This document shows positions 12,110-22,254 of a stretch of 64,000 bases of DNA, one piece after another. How positions within the stretch are numbered: position 1 is the first letter of the stretch; the number at the start of each line of letters is the position of its first letter. Location: contig CACHJT010000001.1 in NCBI GenBank assembly GCA_902580215.1, positions 156,306 through 220,305 of the forward strand, given 5' to 3'. A program made the position numbers and the translations under genes. The DNA is from an uncultured Candidatus Actinomarina sp. (GTDB taxonomy: Bacteria > Actinomycetota > Acidimicrobiia > Actinomarinales > Actinomarinaceae). The notes beneath the pieces are model-generated. The model searched no databases. It saw only the letters and a list, made by a program, of their open reading frames with translations, and was not told the origin of the DNA.

Positions 12110-12191
12110 TGCCGAGAGTAGGATTCGAACCTACGAAGGCGTAGCCGGCAGATTTACAGTCTGCTCCCTTTGGCCGCTCGGGCATCTCGGC
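12110..12191 (-). tRNA. tRNA-Tyr (GTA anticodon)
   Basis: GCCGAGA/TCTCGGC acceptor, anticodon loop CTGTAAA, long variable arm (class II). Confidence 0.93.
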
Positions 12192-12270
12192 ATAACAATA
12201 AAGTCTCTATAAAGTTTAGATTATAAATAAAAATTAGTGAGATGAATTTTTAAATGATTAGGATATTTTT

Positions 12271-13248
12271 ATGGACAAAAAAATCCTCAACTTATTAAAT
12301 AAGTGGAAAGAAAACAATTTAATAACAAGCTCTACCTACCAAGAAATTGTAGAATTCGAGAGCAATTCAAGCCCAACACAAAAATCAAAAGTCGCAAAAG
12401 CAATAACCTTAATTGGAAGTCTTTTTTTACTATCGGGATTACTAGGAACTCTTCCTTTAATTTGGGATAATTTAACATACTGGGCACAACTCCTTCTTCT
12501 AGTCGTAACTACAGTTTTTTTAATATATGCGGCAAATTACAGTGAAAAGTTTGAAGATAAAAATATTTTTATTTTTAAATCATCTGAAAGGGTGTCTTCT
12601 GTACTGTTTTTAATTTCAACAATTTCTTTTGGTTCAGTAATAGTATTTTCTTTAAATATAATCAACAACACCACAGGATTCTCATTGTCAGAAGATATTC
12701 AGATATTAATAGTTTCATTTATGGTGTTAATTTATTCTCTCTATATGTATTCAAGAACTAAACAAATTTTTCAGCATGTAGCGCTGTTTTATTCCTCTAT
12801 CTTTTTTCTTGGATCAGTAGGAAATATTATATTTCCTAATATTGAACCCTGGGCAGGTGGCTTATTCCTCATTGCAACAGGACTGATTTGGGGACTTTAT
12901 ACTTTTAATAAAATTTTAGGCCCTAGTTGGCTTGGCTATTTATTAGCAACTTCTACTATTTCAATTGGTTCGATAATTTTGATCGAAAATTTATTTGGAA
13001 ATAATAATCTACTTAAAATAATTTTATTAATTATTGGTTCAGTAATTTTTGTGTGGGCAAGTATACAACTTTCAGAGCAGGTAATTTTCTACATAGGTGG
13101 CTTGGGATTAGTAATTAATCTACCAAGGTTAATAACAGAATTACTTCCGGATAACATCTGGCCGCCACTTATACTTTTCTTAGTTGGTGGAGTACTTGTA
13201 GCTGTAGGTTTGTATTTAAATTCAATTAGAGAAAATCTAAAAAATTAA
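12271..13248 (+). CDS. DUF2157-like polytopic membrane protein
   Basis: 325 aa; N-terminal soluble segment then many TM helices. Confidence 0.6.
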   Translation: MDKKILNLLNKWKENNLITSSTYQEIVEFESNSSPTQKSKVAKAITLIGSLFLLSGLLGTLPLIWDNLTYWAQLLLLVVTTVFLIYAANYSEKFEDKNIFIFKSSERVSSVLFLISTISFGSVIVFSLNIINNTTGFSLSEDIQILIVSFMVLIYSLYMYSRTKQIFQHVALFYSSIFFLGSVGNIIFPNIEPWAGGLFLIATGLIWGLYTFNKILGPSWLGYLLATSTISIGSIILIENLFGNNNLLKIILLIIGSVIFVWASIQLSEQVIFYIGGLGLVINLPRLITELLPDNIWPPLILFLVGGVLVAVGLYLNSIRENLKN

Positions 13249-14003
13249 TGACAAGTAGGTTATTGTTACTCGTTTCAATTTCAATACTTTTAGTTACTAC
13301 TGTTGTTGTAGCTTTATTTGGAATTGTCCCATTACCTGAATATGAAACCTTTCCATCAGGTAAAGGTTTTAATGGAAAGTTAATTTATCATGTTGAGTTT
13401 CAATCGGAAAATATAATTCCTCCAGCACCTGACATCATGGATTCTTGTATTTTTTTTATAGATTTATCTGAAAGCCCAGCACAAGAGAAAGAAGTAGTTT
13501 GCAATAGTGATCTTTACAACATCTCTTATGATATAAGTTTTTATGATGCACAAATACATAATGATGACCAGATTCTGCTTTCATACTGGGACTATCAAGA
13601 AAGTAATGATCGTAAGGTTTTAATTGTTGATATCGAGTCAGGAATAATATCTGAAAGTAAGGATGTTGCTTCCTTAAGCGAAAATAACAGAATGAATGTA
13701 TACGGTGAGAAATTGATTGAGCCTTGGGAAACCACTGATTACAACTCTCGGCTTATTGGTGTATATTATGTAAACAGAATTGACACTATTGAAGTCTACA
13801 ATTCTAGAGCACCATCAAATTACTACTTTGAATCTCTGCACTGGTCTCCTGATGGGGACAATATTGTTGCAGGAGACTCTGAAAATAATTTGATTATATT
13901 TTCTAAGAAAAAACTATTTACTCCAGTAAAAATACCTTTGAGTTATGAAAAAGTTAATGACGAGAGGGTTGAATTAATAAATGTATTAGGTTGGACTAAT
14001 TAG
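13248..14003 (+). CDS. Hypothetical exported/membrane-anchored protein coupled to the upstream gene
   Basis: N-terminal signal anchor; TTAATGA overlap with the previous CDS; weak beta-propeller-like 'HWSPDGDNIVAGDSENNLIIFS'. Confidence 0.6.
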   Translation: MTSRLLLLVSISILLVTTVVVALFGIVPLPEYETFPSGKGFNGKLIYHVEFQSENIIPPAPDIMDSCIFFIDLSESPAQEKEVVCNSDLYNISYDISFYDAQIHNDDQILLSYWDYQESNDRKVLIVDIESGIISESKDVASLSENNRMNVYGEKLIEPWETTDYNSRLIGVYYVNRIDTIEVYNSRAPSNYYFESLHWSPDGDNIVAGDSENNLIIFSKKKLFTPVKIPLSYEKVNDERVELINVLGWTN

Positions 14004-14956
14004 CTAAAATCATTCTTGGGCCTGACCCCAATTTCACTAATTACATGAGCTGCACTTCTATTAGCAATTTCAGCTGAATCTACTAAAGATAGATTTTTTT
14101 GGAGTCCATACAAATAGCCACCAGCAAAGAAATCACCCGCACCAGTTTTATCTACTACATTAGCTTCCGTTGCATCAAAATGATAAGATCGTCCTTTTTC
14201 AATGATCATTACACCACTAGAACCAAGTGTGCAAATTAGTTGTTTGACATTAGGAAATAAATTCAAAAAATTTTCAATGGATTCATCAATATTGTTAAGC
14301 TCAAAAAGAGAATTTAATTCATCTTCATTACAAAATACATAATCAATATCACTCTTGATGAAATCTTTAAAACTTTCCCTGTGCATATCTACACAAAACA
14401 CATCGGATAAGCTTATTGCATTCATTCCACCCGTTTCTTTGTTAAGTTTTGCAGCATAAAGAAACGCTTCCTTACTTGAAGGCTTGTCCCATAGGTATCC
14501 TTCCATATATAATATGTTTGCATCTTTTATTGAATCTACGTTTAAATCATTTACTGAGAGGTATTCACCAGCCCCAAGATAGGTATTCATAGTTCTTTCA
14601 CCATCGGGAGTAATGAAAATAGCACATAACCCAGTCTGGTTGTCCTCTTCTTCAAAAACTGTAAAATCTTTTAATCCTGATTCTTTTAAACTCGATTGGA
14701 ATTGATTACCTAACTTATCATTTGAAATCTTTCCAATAAAACCAACTTCTCCACCTAGTTGAGATATCCAATAGGCAGTATTTGCTGCTGAGCCACCAGC
14801 TTCATAAATTGGGTTCTCCATATTTTGAAGAAGAAAGTTGGAACGTTCCTTATCAACTAAAGTCATTCTTGCTTTGTTTAGACTTAGCTCATTGATCTTA
14901 GATTCTTCTATTTGAGTTAATGAATCTACTAGTGCGTTCCCGATACAAATTATCAC
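14000..14956 (-). CDS. PfkB-family carbohydrate/adenosine kinase
   Basis: 318 aa; AGGSAANTAYWISQLGG and the DKTGAGDFFAGGYLYGL signature. Confidence 0.93.
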   Translation of the reverse strand: MIICIGNALVDSLTQIEESKINELSLNKARMTLVDKERSNFLLQNMENPIYEAGGSAANTAYWISQLGGEVGFIGKISNDKLGNQFQSSLKESGLKDFTVFEEEDNQTGLCAIFITPDGERTMNTYLGAGEYLSVNDLNVDSIKDANILYMEGYLWDKPSSKEAFLYAAKLNKETGGMNAISLSDVFCVDMHRESFKDFIKSDIDYVFCNEDELNSLFELNNIDESIENFLNLFPNVKQLICTLGSSGVMIIEKGRSYHFDATEANVVDKTGAGDFFAGGYLYGLQKNLSLVDSAEIANRSAAHVISEIGVRPKNDFS

Positions 14957-14965
14957 AAAATGATT

Positions 14966-15316
14966 TTAAATGATTTGTCCAGGATTGCCTTCCAAATCAA
15001 CTATTTCTTTTGTAAAATTTTGAAGCTCTTTCATGCCTCCTGAAAGGTTGTAGGATTCAATATCTACAGAATTAACATAGTTTGTCACTCGACCTGACCT
15101 TGCTCCAGACCTACAAACAAAAATATATTTTTTATCAACCATTAACTTGTCAATACTTTCAACAATACTTCCCATAGGAATATGCGTGGCATTTTTGTAA
15201 TGGCCTGCATCCCATTCATCATTTTCTCTTACATCAATGAGTTGATATCCTTGTTGAATTAAATTTTCAAGATCTTCTGGCATTACAGAAGGAATGTTGT
15301 TAATACCTAATACCAC
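14966..15316 (-). CDS. Rhodanese-like domain protein
   Basis: 116 aa; YQLIDVRENDEWDAGHYKNATHIPMG, active-site CRSGARS. Confidence 0.93.
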   Translation of the reverse strand: MVLGINNIPSVMPEDLENLIQQGYQLIDVRENDEWDAGHYKNATHIPMGSIVESIDKLMVDKKYIFVCRSGARSGRVTNYVNSVDIESYNLSGGMKELQNFTKEIVDLEGNPGQII

Positions 15317-16136
15317 TCTGACGCTGCCTTAATCTTCTGACTCTTTCAACTGTAGGTGGATGTGTTGAGAATAGTTTGCTCAAACTATTTCCAGAAAATG
15401 CTTTGAGTGGGTCAGAAATAAATAGCTGACTTACAGCTGGGTTGACATCCATTGGAACTTTTGCATACCTTTCAATTTTTTCTAAAGCAGATGCTAAAGC
15501 TAAAGGATTGCCAGAAATCTCTGCACCAGTTTTGTCCGCACCAAATTCCCTTGTTCTAGAAATTGCCATCCTGATAATTAATGAAGCTATTGGTGCCGCA
15601 ATCATTGCGATAACAATTACTGCTGGATGAGTGTTTCTGTTTCTGTTACCACCACCCCAAAATACCATTCTGGACATAAAAGAAATAGCAGCAGCCAACA
15701 TTGCTGCAATACTTGAAACTAAAATGTCTCTATTTTTAATATGTGATAGTTCATGTGCAAGGACTCCTTCTAATTCATCTCTATTCAAAAGTTTTAAGAT
15801 ACCAGTTGTTACTGCTACTTTTGCATTTTTTGGATTTCTGCCAGTTGCAAAAGCATTTGGTTGATCACTATTAATTACATATAACTCAGGCATTGGCATT
15901 TTTTCTTTCTGTATAAGATGGGATATTATTTGGGTTACTTCTTCGTATTCTCCATCTTTTATTGGTTGAGCTCTTGTTGATTTAATAGCTAAATTACCAG
16001 AAAAAAAGTATATAAAAAAATTAAAAATTACAGCAAAAAAGAGTGCAGAGATTACATCAAAACCTAAAGCAGTTGCTGAAAATAAGACAACCAAAGTCAT
16101 TAACGTTAGTAGTGCTGTAGTTTTTACAAAATTCAT
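15300..16136 (-). CDS. htpX: M48 zinc metalloprotease HtpX
   Basis: 278 aa; HELSHIKNRDILVSSIAA, TREFGADKTGAEISGNPLALASALEKIE, STHPPTVERVRRL. Confidence 0.95.
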   Translation of the reverse strand: MNFVKTTALLTLMTLVVLFSATALGFDVISALFFAVIFNFFIYFFSGNLAIKSTRAQPIKDGEYEEVTQIISHLIQKEKMPMPELYVINSDQPNAFATGRNPKNAKVAVTTGILKLLNRDELEGVLAHELSHIKNRDILVSSIAAMLAAAISFMSRMVFWGGGNRNRNTHPAVIVIAMIAAPIASLIIRMAISRTREFGADKTGAEISGNPLALASALEKIERYAKVPMDVNPAVSQLFISDPLKAFSGNSLSKLFSTHPPTVERVRRLRQRQSGIRY

Positions 16137-16160
16137 GATTTAATTATAAAATTGTCACAA

Positions 16161-17177
16161 TTATATTTTTTTTGCTTCCAAACAATAAAAGCCGCCAAGT
16201 CCATTTGAGTCAATAAGGGCCTTAAGCCCGGACAGTTGACTATTAATTTTTAAATTTTCCATACCTTCAGATAGTAAAAGTTTTTTTTGCAAATTATCAA
16301 AATACTCATCAAAACCATTAGAAATTAAAAAATCTCTCTGTAGTGACAATTTTGATTCATAGCCAAGGGTTTTTAGTTTTTTTATCACAGCAGAAAAATT
16401 AATATCATAAGTAATATCTACATTTCCAGGTTCTAATATTGGATCCACAGAAAGGTGGTGGTCTTTATAAGTCCTAAGTAATGACCTATACTTTCTTTTA
16501 CTTCTATCCGTTTGTTCGTAGCCATAATCAAAAAAAAGAATATTTTTTGGACTTAATTTACTGATAATTTTTTCTAAAAATATATCAATATTTGTTTGAA
16601 TTTCCACGTCTATATTTTCATCAGCCTTTATACGGTTCCATTCAATCCACTCAACAGTCTTTGTTCTTGCCTCAACAAAATCATATGAAAAGATTCCATC
16701 ATTAAAACAAACTATTTTTTCCTGCCATTTTCCATCTTTATATACTGCAATAGAACAAGGAATGTTGTCTAAAACTTCATTTCCAAAAACCAAATCACTA
16801 TTTTTAAAAGTAAGTTCTTCAAGGTTTGAGGCATTTTGGATATTTTTTTGACTCAACTCAGTTCTAGCTGTTGAAGATTTTTCAACAGCAAATTTATTTT
16901 TAATTTTAATTTGTTCAATAAGTGACCCCGTTCCAGAACCAAATTCAGTAATATTTAAATCTAAATTGCTTTTTTGAATCCATTTATTAATAATTTTTCC
17001 AAAATACTCAGAAACTTCTGGAGAAGTAAGAAAATCTCCACTTTTCTTTGATCTAACTTTTTCATTAGTAAAAAACCCATATTTTGAATAAAGAGCTTCC
17101 TCCATATATTCATCAAAAAATATTTTGTTGGTTTTATATTTTTTTAGAAGATAGTTATTAAATTCTTTGAATTCCAA
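16161..17177 (-). CDS. midA: MidA/NDUFAF7-family SAM-dependent methyltransferase (putative complex I assembly factor)
   Basis: 338 aa; MEEALYSKYGFFTN…SGDFLTSPEVSEYFGKII…ITEFGSGTGSLIEQI, FGNEVLDNIP, ILFFDYGYEQTDR; 3 bp after nuoN. Confidence 0.85.
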   Translation of the reverse strand: MEFKEFNNYLLKKYKTNKIFFDEYMEEALYSKYGFFTNEKVRSKKSGDFLTSPEVSEYFGKIINKWIQKSNLDLNITEFGSGTGSLIEQIKIKNKFAVEKSSTARTELSQKNIQNASNLEELTFKNSDLVFGNEVLDNIPCSIAVYKDGKWQEKIVCFNDGIFSYDFVEARTKTVEWIEWNRIKADENIDVEIQTNIDIFLEKIISKLSPKNILFFDYGYEQTDRSKRKYRSLLRTYKDHHLSVDPILEPGNVDITYDINFSAVIKKLKTLGYESKLSLQRDFLISNGFDEYFDNLQKKLLLSEGMENLKINSQLSGLKALIDSNGLGGFYCLEAKKI

Positions 17178-17180
17178 GTT

Positions 17181-18659
17181 TTAATTACCAAAAAAAATCG
17201 AAGAGGCTTCGCCAAGGTAACTGAATATCCCAGGAAAAATACCTGCAAAAAAAGTTATAAGAACTGTAAGGGCTCCTACAACTTTAAGAGGACTTTGAAA
17301 TTCAAATGATTTTTCTTCTTCAGGATTTTTTAGTTCATCCATCCATATAACTTTTGAAATTCTTGCATAGTAAACAAGTGCAATAACCGCATTTATCGCA
17401 CCTACTATAGCTAAGGAAACACCAATTATTTCCCCAGTGCTTAAAAGACTTCTAAAGACCACAAACTTAGCAAACCAACCTCCAAGCGGAGGTATACCTG
17501 CCAAAGAGAAAAAGAAAACAGTTGTTAGAACTCCAGTAAGAGGTGAGTGTTTCGCAATGCCTCCCCATTCATAAAAATTATCTGATTTCGTAAAGTTCGT
17601 TAAAAGATGTACTGATAAAAAGGCTCCTATATTCATAAATGCATAAATAATTAAATAAGTGACGCTTGCAAAAATACCATCTTGATAATTTCCAGTTATT
17701 CCAGATACAGCGAGTGGAGCGATAATAAATCCCGCCTGAGATATTGAGGAATACGCAAGCAACCTAACTGGGTTTGTTTGCTGTAGTGCTACTAAATTTC
17801 CTAGTGTCATTGTGGCACCTGCAACAATTGCTAAAATCACGCCCCAACTTTGGCCAGAACTTTCAAACACCTTCGTCAAAAGTATAATCAGTGCAACAAA
17901 GCCTGTGGCTTTGGAGCTAACTGAAAGATAAGCAGTTATTGGCAGAGGTGCGCCTTCATAAGTGTCTGGAGCCCATGAGTGAAATGGAACAACAGATATT
18001 TTAAATCCAATTCCTGAAATAACTAAAATAGCACTCAATAAAAGTACTGGTGAAGAGCCTAATGAGTTTGCAAGTAAATAGGCAGATATGTCTGCGAGAA
18101 CTAATTGACCAGTTAATCCATAAATTAGTGAGAATCCATACAATATTAGAGAAGCCGAGAGAACGCCTAGTAAGAAGAATTTAATTGCACCTTCATTAGA
18201 TTTTCTGTCTCCCTTTTTCCAACCAGATAATAAAAACATAGGCGTTGATGCTAACTCAATTCCAATAAATATTGTTAGTAGGTCCCTAGACGAACTTACT
18301 ACTAAAGCGCCAAGTAGAGAGCTGAGGAGAAGGTAATAATACTCTCCTTGATAAAACTTATCACTTTCTATGAAGTTTATTGAAAGTAAAAATGTCAAAT
18401 AAGTGATAAGTATAAACAGGCCTTTAAGAATGATTGAAAATTTATCTACTACAAAGCTATTGCCAAAAGTATAAATTGGATCTGAGTAAGTAGCCCACTG
18501 AATTACTAGGGGTGCTAAAGAAGCTAATGTCCCAAAAAGAGCAAAAGCTGCAACATAATATTTTGATTTTCTTGGAAGAATTAAATCTAATATTAAAGTT
18601 CCAACAATAGTGAATATAACTATTAACTCAGTTGAAATTGCAAAGTAGTTTATAGTAAT
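17181..18659 (-). CDS. nuoN: NADH-quinone oxidoreductase subunit N, cluster 1, start corrected to an ATT codon
   Basis: ORF track starts at an internal TTG (18398). The same frame stays open to the nuoM stop and encodes TINYFAISTELIVIFTIVGTLILDLILPRKSKYYVAAFALFGTLASLAPLVIQWATYSDPIYTFGNSFVVDKFSIILKGLFILITY, giving 492 aa (NuoN-2 is 490). Confidence 0.88.
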   Translation of the reverse strand: MTINYFAISTELIVIFTIVGTLILDLILPRKSKYYVAAFALFGTLASLAPLVIQWATYSDPIYTFGNSFVVDKFSIILKGLFILITYLTFLLSINFIESDKFYQGEYYYLLLSSLLGALVVSSSRDLLTIFIGIELASTPMFLLSGWKKGDRKSNEGAIKFFLLGVLSASLILYGFSLIYGLTGQLVLADISAYLLANSLGSSPVLLLSAILVISGIGFKISVVPFHSWAPDTYEGAPLPITAYLSVSSKATGFVALIILLTKVFESSGQSWGVILAIVAGATMTLGNLVALQQTNPVRLLAYSSISQAGFIIAPLAVSGITGNYQDGIFASVTYLIIYAFMNIGAFLSVHLLTNFTKSDNFYEWGGIAKHSPLTGVLTTVFFFSLAGIPPLGGWFAKFVVFRSLLSTGEIIGVSLAIVGAINAVIALVYYARISKVIWMDELKNPEEEKSFEFQSPLKVVGALTVLITFFAGIFPGIFSYLGEASSIFFGN

Positions 18660-18661
18660 TT

Positions 18662-20230
18662 TTATCCTCCAAATGCTTTAGAAAGAAGGCTAACAACAGC
18701 ATCATTAGTTGCTCCAAATATTAGCTTTGGAAATACACCGATAAGAATTGTTAGAATTACCAATGGAATCCATGCAGCTAATTCATAGCCGTCTGCATCA
18801 TGAAGCTCCATTTCATTCCATTCATCAGATGGTTCACCAAGATTAACTCTTTGTAACATCCACAACAAATATCCTGCGGTTAATACTGTTCCAATAGCTC
18901 CAGCGACCATTGATCCTCGAAAAACTGTAACATTTAAACCATCAAGTGGATTAAATGCTCCAAGTAATGCCATAAACTCTCCCCAAAATCCAGCAAGTCC
19001 TGGCAGGCCTAAAGAAGCCATTGCAGTAAACCCTAACAGTGCTCCAGTCTTTGGAAGTAGTTTCATATTTCCACCTAACCTTCCCATATCCCGAGTGTGA
19101 TATGTGTGAGCCATGGATCCTGAAAGGAAAAATAATAAGCCAGTGATCACTCCGTGTGCGACCATACCAATCATTGCAGCATTTATACCAATTGGTGTTA
19201 ATGAAGCTATACCCAACATTACAAAACCCATATGACCAACGGAAGAAAATGCTATTAATCTCTTTAGATCAGTTTGAGCTAAACATGCAAGTGATCCATA
19301 TATAATCCCTATTGCAGACAGAATTGCAATCGCAGGTGCCCAGGCTTTTGCTTGCTCTGGAAGTATTGGTATTGCGATTCTAACAAAACCATAAGATCCT
19401 AATTTCAAGAGTATTGCTGCTAACAATACTGAACCAACTGTAGGAGCTGCCGTGTGTGCATCCGGAAGCCAGGTATGCAAAGGCCACATTGGTACTTTAA
19501 CCGCAAAGCCAAGAAACAAAACTGCAAAAACTAGCATCGCAAATGTTCCTGTAAATGCACCATTAGTTCCAAGCTCAATTAACTCAGGGATGCTAAAAGT
19601 TCTGTTTCCTCTGTAATACAAGCCTAAAAAGCCAAGCAACATAAATGCGGAACCAAATAGAGTAAAAACAAAAAACTTAATACTTGCATATAGTCTTGTT
19701 TCAATTTGATTTTTAAATCCTGCCACAGTTCTTACAGTTTTATCTCCCCAAATTCCAATCATGAAATACATTGGCAGAAGAACTATTTCAAAAAATACGA
19801 AAAACAATATTAAATCAAGTGCAACAAATGTGCCATTCATGCCAGTCTCTAAAACTAGAATTAATGCAAGAAATCCCTTAGGACTTTTTGGTTCTGGTAG
19901 ATGTTCAATTGAGTAAATAATTGCTAAAACTGTAATAAATGTGGACAAAATTAATAAAGGAAGAGATATTCCATCTATCCCAATTTCATAATTTGCGTTG
20001 ATGCTTTTTATCCATGAAATTTTATTACCTAGTTGTAATTTGTCTGCATTAGAAAAATCAAACTGAGGCAGGAGTAAGGCACTTAAAATAAAGGTGACTA
20101 TTGACGATACTAATGCGAAGCCTTTGATTAAAAGCTCTTGGCTTTTTGGTATTGCGGTCAAAATTAATGCACTAATTAAAGGCAGAAAAACTACTGCCGT
20201 CAATCCTGTACCGTTTGTTAATAATTCCAC
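18662..20230 (-). CDS. nuoM: NADH-quinone oxidoreductase subunit M, cluster 1
   Basis: 522 aa; PMWPLHTWLPDAHTAAPTVGSVLLAAILLKLGSYGF, DLKRLIAFSSVGHMGFV. Confidence 0.96.
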   Translation of the reverse strand: MELLTNGTGLTAVVFLPLISALILTAIPKSQELLIKGFALVSSIVTFILSALLLPQFDFSNADKLQLGNKISWIKSINANYEIGIDGISLPLLILSTFITVLAIIYSIEHLPEPKSPKGFLALILVLETGMNGTFVALDLILFFVFFEIVLLPMYFMIGIWGDKTVRTVAGFKNQIETRLYASIKFFVFTLFGSAFMLLGFLGLYYRGNRTFSIPELIELGTNGAFTGTFAMLVFAVLFLGFAVKVPMWPLHTWLPDAHTAAPTVGSVLLAAILLKLGSYGFVRIAIPILPEQAKAWAPAIAILSAIGIIYGSLACLAQTDLKRLIAFSSVGHMGFVMLGIASLTPIGINAAMIGMVAHGVITGLLFFLSGSMAHTYHTRDMGRLGGNMKLLPKTGALLGFTAMASLGLPGLAGFWGEFMALLGAFNPLDGLNVTVFRGSMVAGAIGTVLTAGYLLWMLQRVNLGEPSDEWNEMELHDADGYELAAWIPLVILTILIGVFPKLIFGATNDAVVSLLSKAFGG

Positions 20231-20238
20231 TTTTCCTC

Positions 20239-22254
20239 CTATATAATAAACAAAATTAATAAACTAATCGTCACAACGCCACCTAAAAACAACATTAAAT
20301 ATTGCTGTGTTCTTCCTGTTTGTAGTAATTTAATTTTCCCACCAAAGCTATCAGTTCCTGTGGAAGACATATTCAAAACCTTATCAATTCCATTTTGATC
20401 AATATTGTTATAAACTATTGCACCCATAAATGATGCGAGCTGACCAAAACCATTTACAAATCTATCTATTACATTTGTGTTAAATGCATCAACTGCTTTA
20501 GCCATATTTAATTTGATTGGATCAATAATAAATTTGAAATAGAAATCATCAATGTAGTATTTGTTTTCTAAAACTTTCCAAATTGGTTCGATTTTAATTT
20601 TGTCGTCTCCAGTCTCAGCACTGCCTTGAAGTTGGTATAAATAGTAACCTAGACCTATCCCAAGCAATCCTGCAGTTAAACCAAGTCCTAGTGCAAATAA
20701 ATCGAAGCTTTCTGGGTGATATTCAATAATAGGATTTTTACGAGTAGTTACCCATTTGGTAAAACCTGTATAAACCCCTGGAATATTAACCCATCCAGAA
20801 GCGGCTGCAAATACAGCCAGTACAACTAAAGGGGTTGTCATCATGGAATCTGACTCATGTGGATGCCCATGACCTCTGTACTCTCCTAAGAAAGTAAGAC
20901 AAACTGCTCTAGTCATATAAAAAGCAGTTATGAAAGCACCTAATACAGCTATAAAGAAAAAGGTTGTTTCTCCTTCATGATTAAAAGATGCAAGGATTTC
21001 ATCTTTAGAAAAGAAACCTGCGAATGGTGGTAAACCGGCAAGTGCTACTGTTCCAATAATAAATGTTGAAAAAGTTTTTGGCATAACTTTTCTCAAACCA
21101 CCCATCTCCAACATACTATTACTGTGTACTGCATGGATTACTGATCCAGCCCCTAGAAATAATAGAGCTTTAAAAAATGCATGTGTCCACAAATGAAAGA
21201 GTGCTGCAGTATACGCTCCAGAACCAATTGCGGCAACCATATAACCAAGCTGACTTACAGTTGAATAAGCGAGAACTTTCTTTAGATCATCTTGAACAAT
21301 TGCTATGAGTCCGGCCGTAAGAAGAGTTACTACTCCAAATAACATTACAATGTCTAATGCTTCATTTGCTATTCCTTGATAAAAAGGGAACATTCTAGCT
21401 AATAAGTAGACTCCTGCAGTAACCATTGTTGCAGCATGCATTAGTGCTGAAACTGGAGTTGGGCCTGCCATTGCATCTGGTAGCCAGACATGTAATGGAA
21501 ACTGCGCACTTTTACCCATTGCGCCTATAAATAGCAATACCCCAGCAGCGAATGCTACATTTTTTATTGCTGGATAATCATGCGTTGCTTGATACAAAAT
21601 TTCAGATATCCTCATAGTGCCAGTATTTAAAACCAGAATTATTATTCCAATCATTAAGCCCACATCAGCAATCTTATTTGTAATAAAAGCCTTCATCGCT
21701 GCTGAAGAGTTATCCTTAACTTCCCAGTAATGTCCTATAAGTAAATACGAACAGACTCCAACTAATTCCCAGCCAATTAAAATTTGGATTAATGTAGGTG
21801 AAGAAACTAGTACAAGCATACTTCCTGCAAATAAAGTTAAGGACGTGAAGAAAAATGTATATCTTATTTCACCTTCCATATAATTTGTCGCATAAATAAA
21901 TACAAGAAGCGCAACAAGTCCAACAACAAAGTACATCATGATTGATAGACCATCTACTACCCAACCGAATTCAATATCGAATTGTCCGATATTTCCAACA
22001 TTAATAAAAAATTCATTGGCAACTCCTTCAGTTACATGAAGGTACATTAAAGCTAAGCTATAAATAAAAATTATTCCGATGGTGCCCAATGCGATTTCAG
22101 CACCCTTGAGAGGAAGGCTCTTTCCTGCAAAAGTAATTATTAGTGCAGCTATAAAAGGAAGAACTACAAGAACCCATGCAAATTCAGCAAGTACGCCACC
22201 ATCTGTGTACACGACCTCACCCTCAGCGAACAAATTAATATTTGTTTTTACCAT
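20239..22254 (-). CDS. nuoL: NADH-quinone oxidoreductase subunit L, cluster 1
   Basis: 671 aa; [54 protein letters not shown]. Confidence 0.96.
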   Translation of the reverse strand: MVKTNINLFAEGEVVYTDGGVLAEFAWVLVVLPFIAALIITFAGKSLPLKGAEIALGTIGIIFIYSLALMYLHVTEGVANEFFINVGNIGQFDIEFGWVVDGLSIMMYFVVGLVALLVFIYATNYMEGEIRYTFFFTSLTLFAGSMLVLVSSPTLIQILIGWELVGVCSYLLIGHYWEVKDNSSAAMKAFITNKIADVGLMIGIIILVLNTGTMRISEILYQATHDYPAIKNVAFAAGVLLFIGAMGKSAQFPLHVWLPDAMAGPTPVSALMHAATMVTAGVYLLARMFPFYQGIANEALDIVMLFGVVTLLTAGLIAIVQDDLKKVLAYSTVSQLGYMVAAIGSGAYTAALFHLWTHAFFKALLFLGAGSVIHAVHSNSMLEMGGLRKVMPKTFSTFIIGTVALAGLPPFAGFFSKDEILASFNHEGETTFFFIAVLGAFITAFYMTRAVCLTFLGEYRGHGHPHESDSMMTTPLVVLAVFAAASGWVNIPGVYTGFTKWVTTRKNPIIEYHPESFDLFALGLGLTAGLLGIGLGYYLYQLQGSAETGDDKIKIEPIWKVLENKYYIDDFYFKFIIDPIKLNMAKAVDAFNTNVIDRFVNGFGQLASFMGAIVYNNIDQNGIDKVLNMSSTGTDSFGGKIKLLQTGRTQQYLMLFLGGVVTISLLILFII

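Noticed and set aside
12000-12185. 61-aa minus-strand ORF (MPERPKGADCKSAGYAFVGSNPTLGTKALLAQLVEHFHGKEEVSGSIPEEG…)
   Set aside because: It is a translation across tRNA-Tyr and tRNA-Thr; the 'GSNPT…AQLVEH…GSIPE' pattern is the familiar tRNA-derived false ORF.
17181-18398. nuoN-1 as a naturally truncated 405-aa protein starting at TTG 18398
   Set aside because: The upstream in-frame sequence encodes the missing hydrophobic N-terminus and restores the length to match NuoN-2, so non-canonical initiation fits better than truncation.
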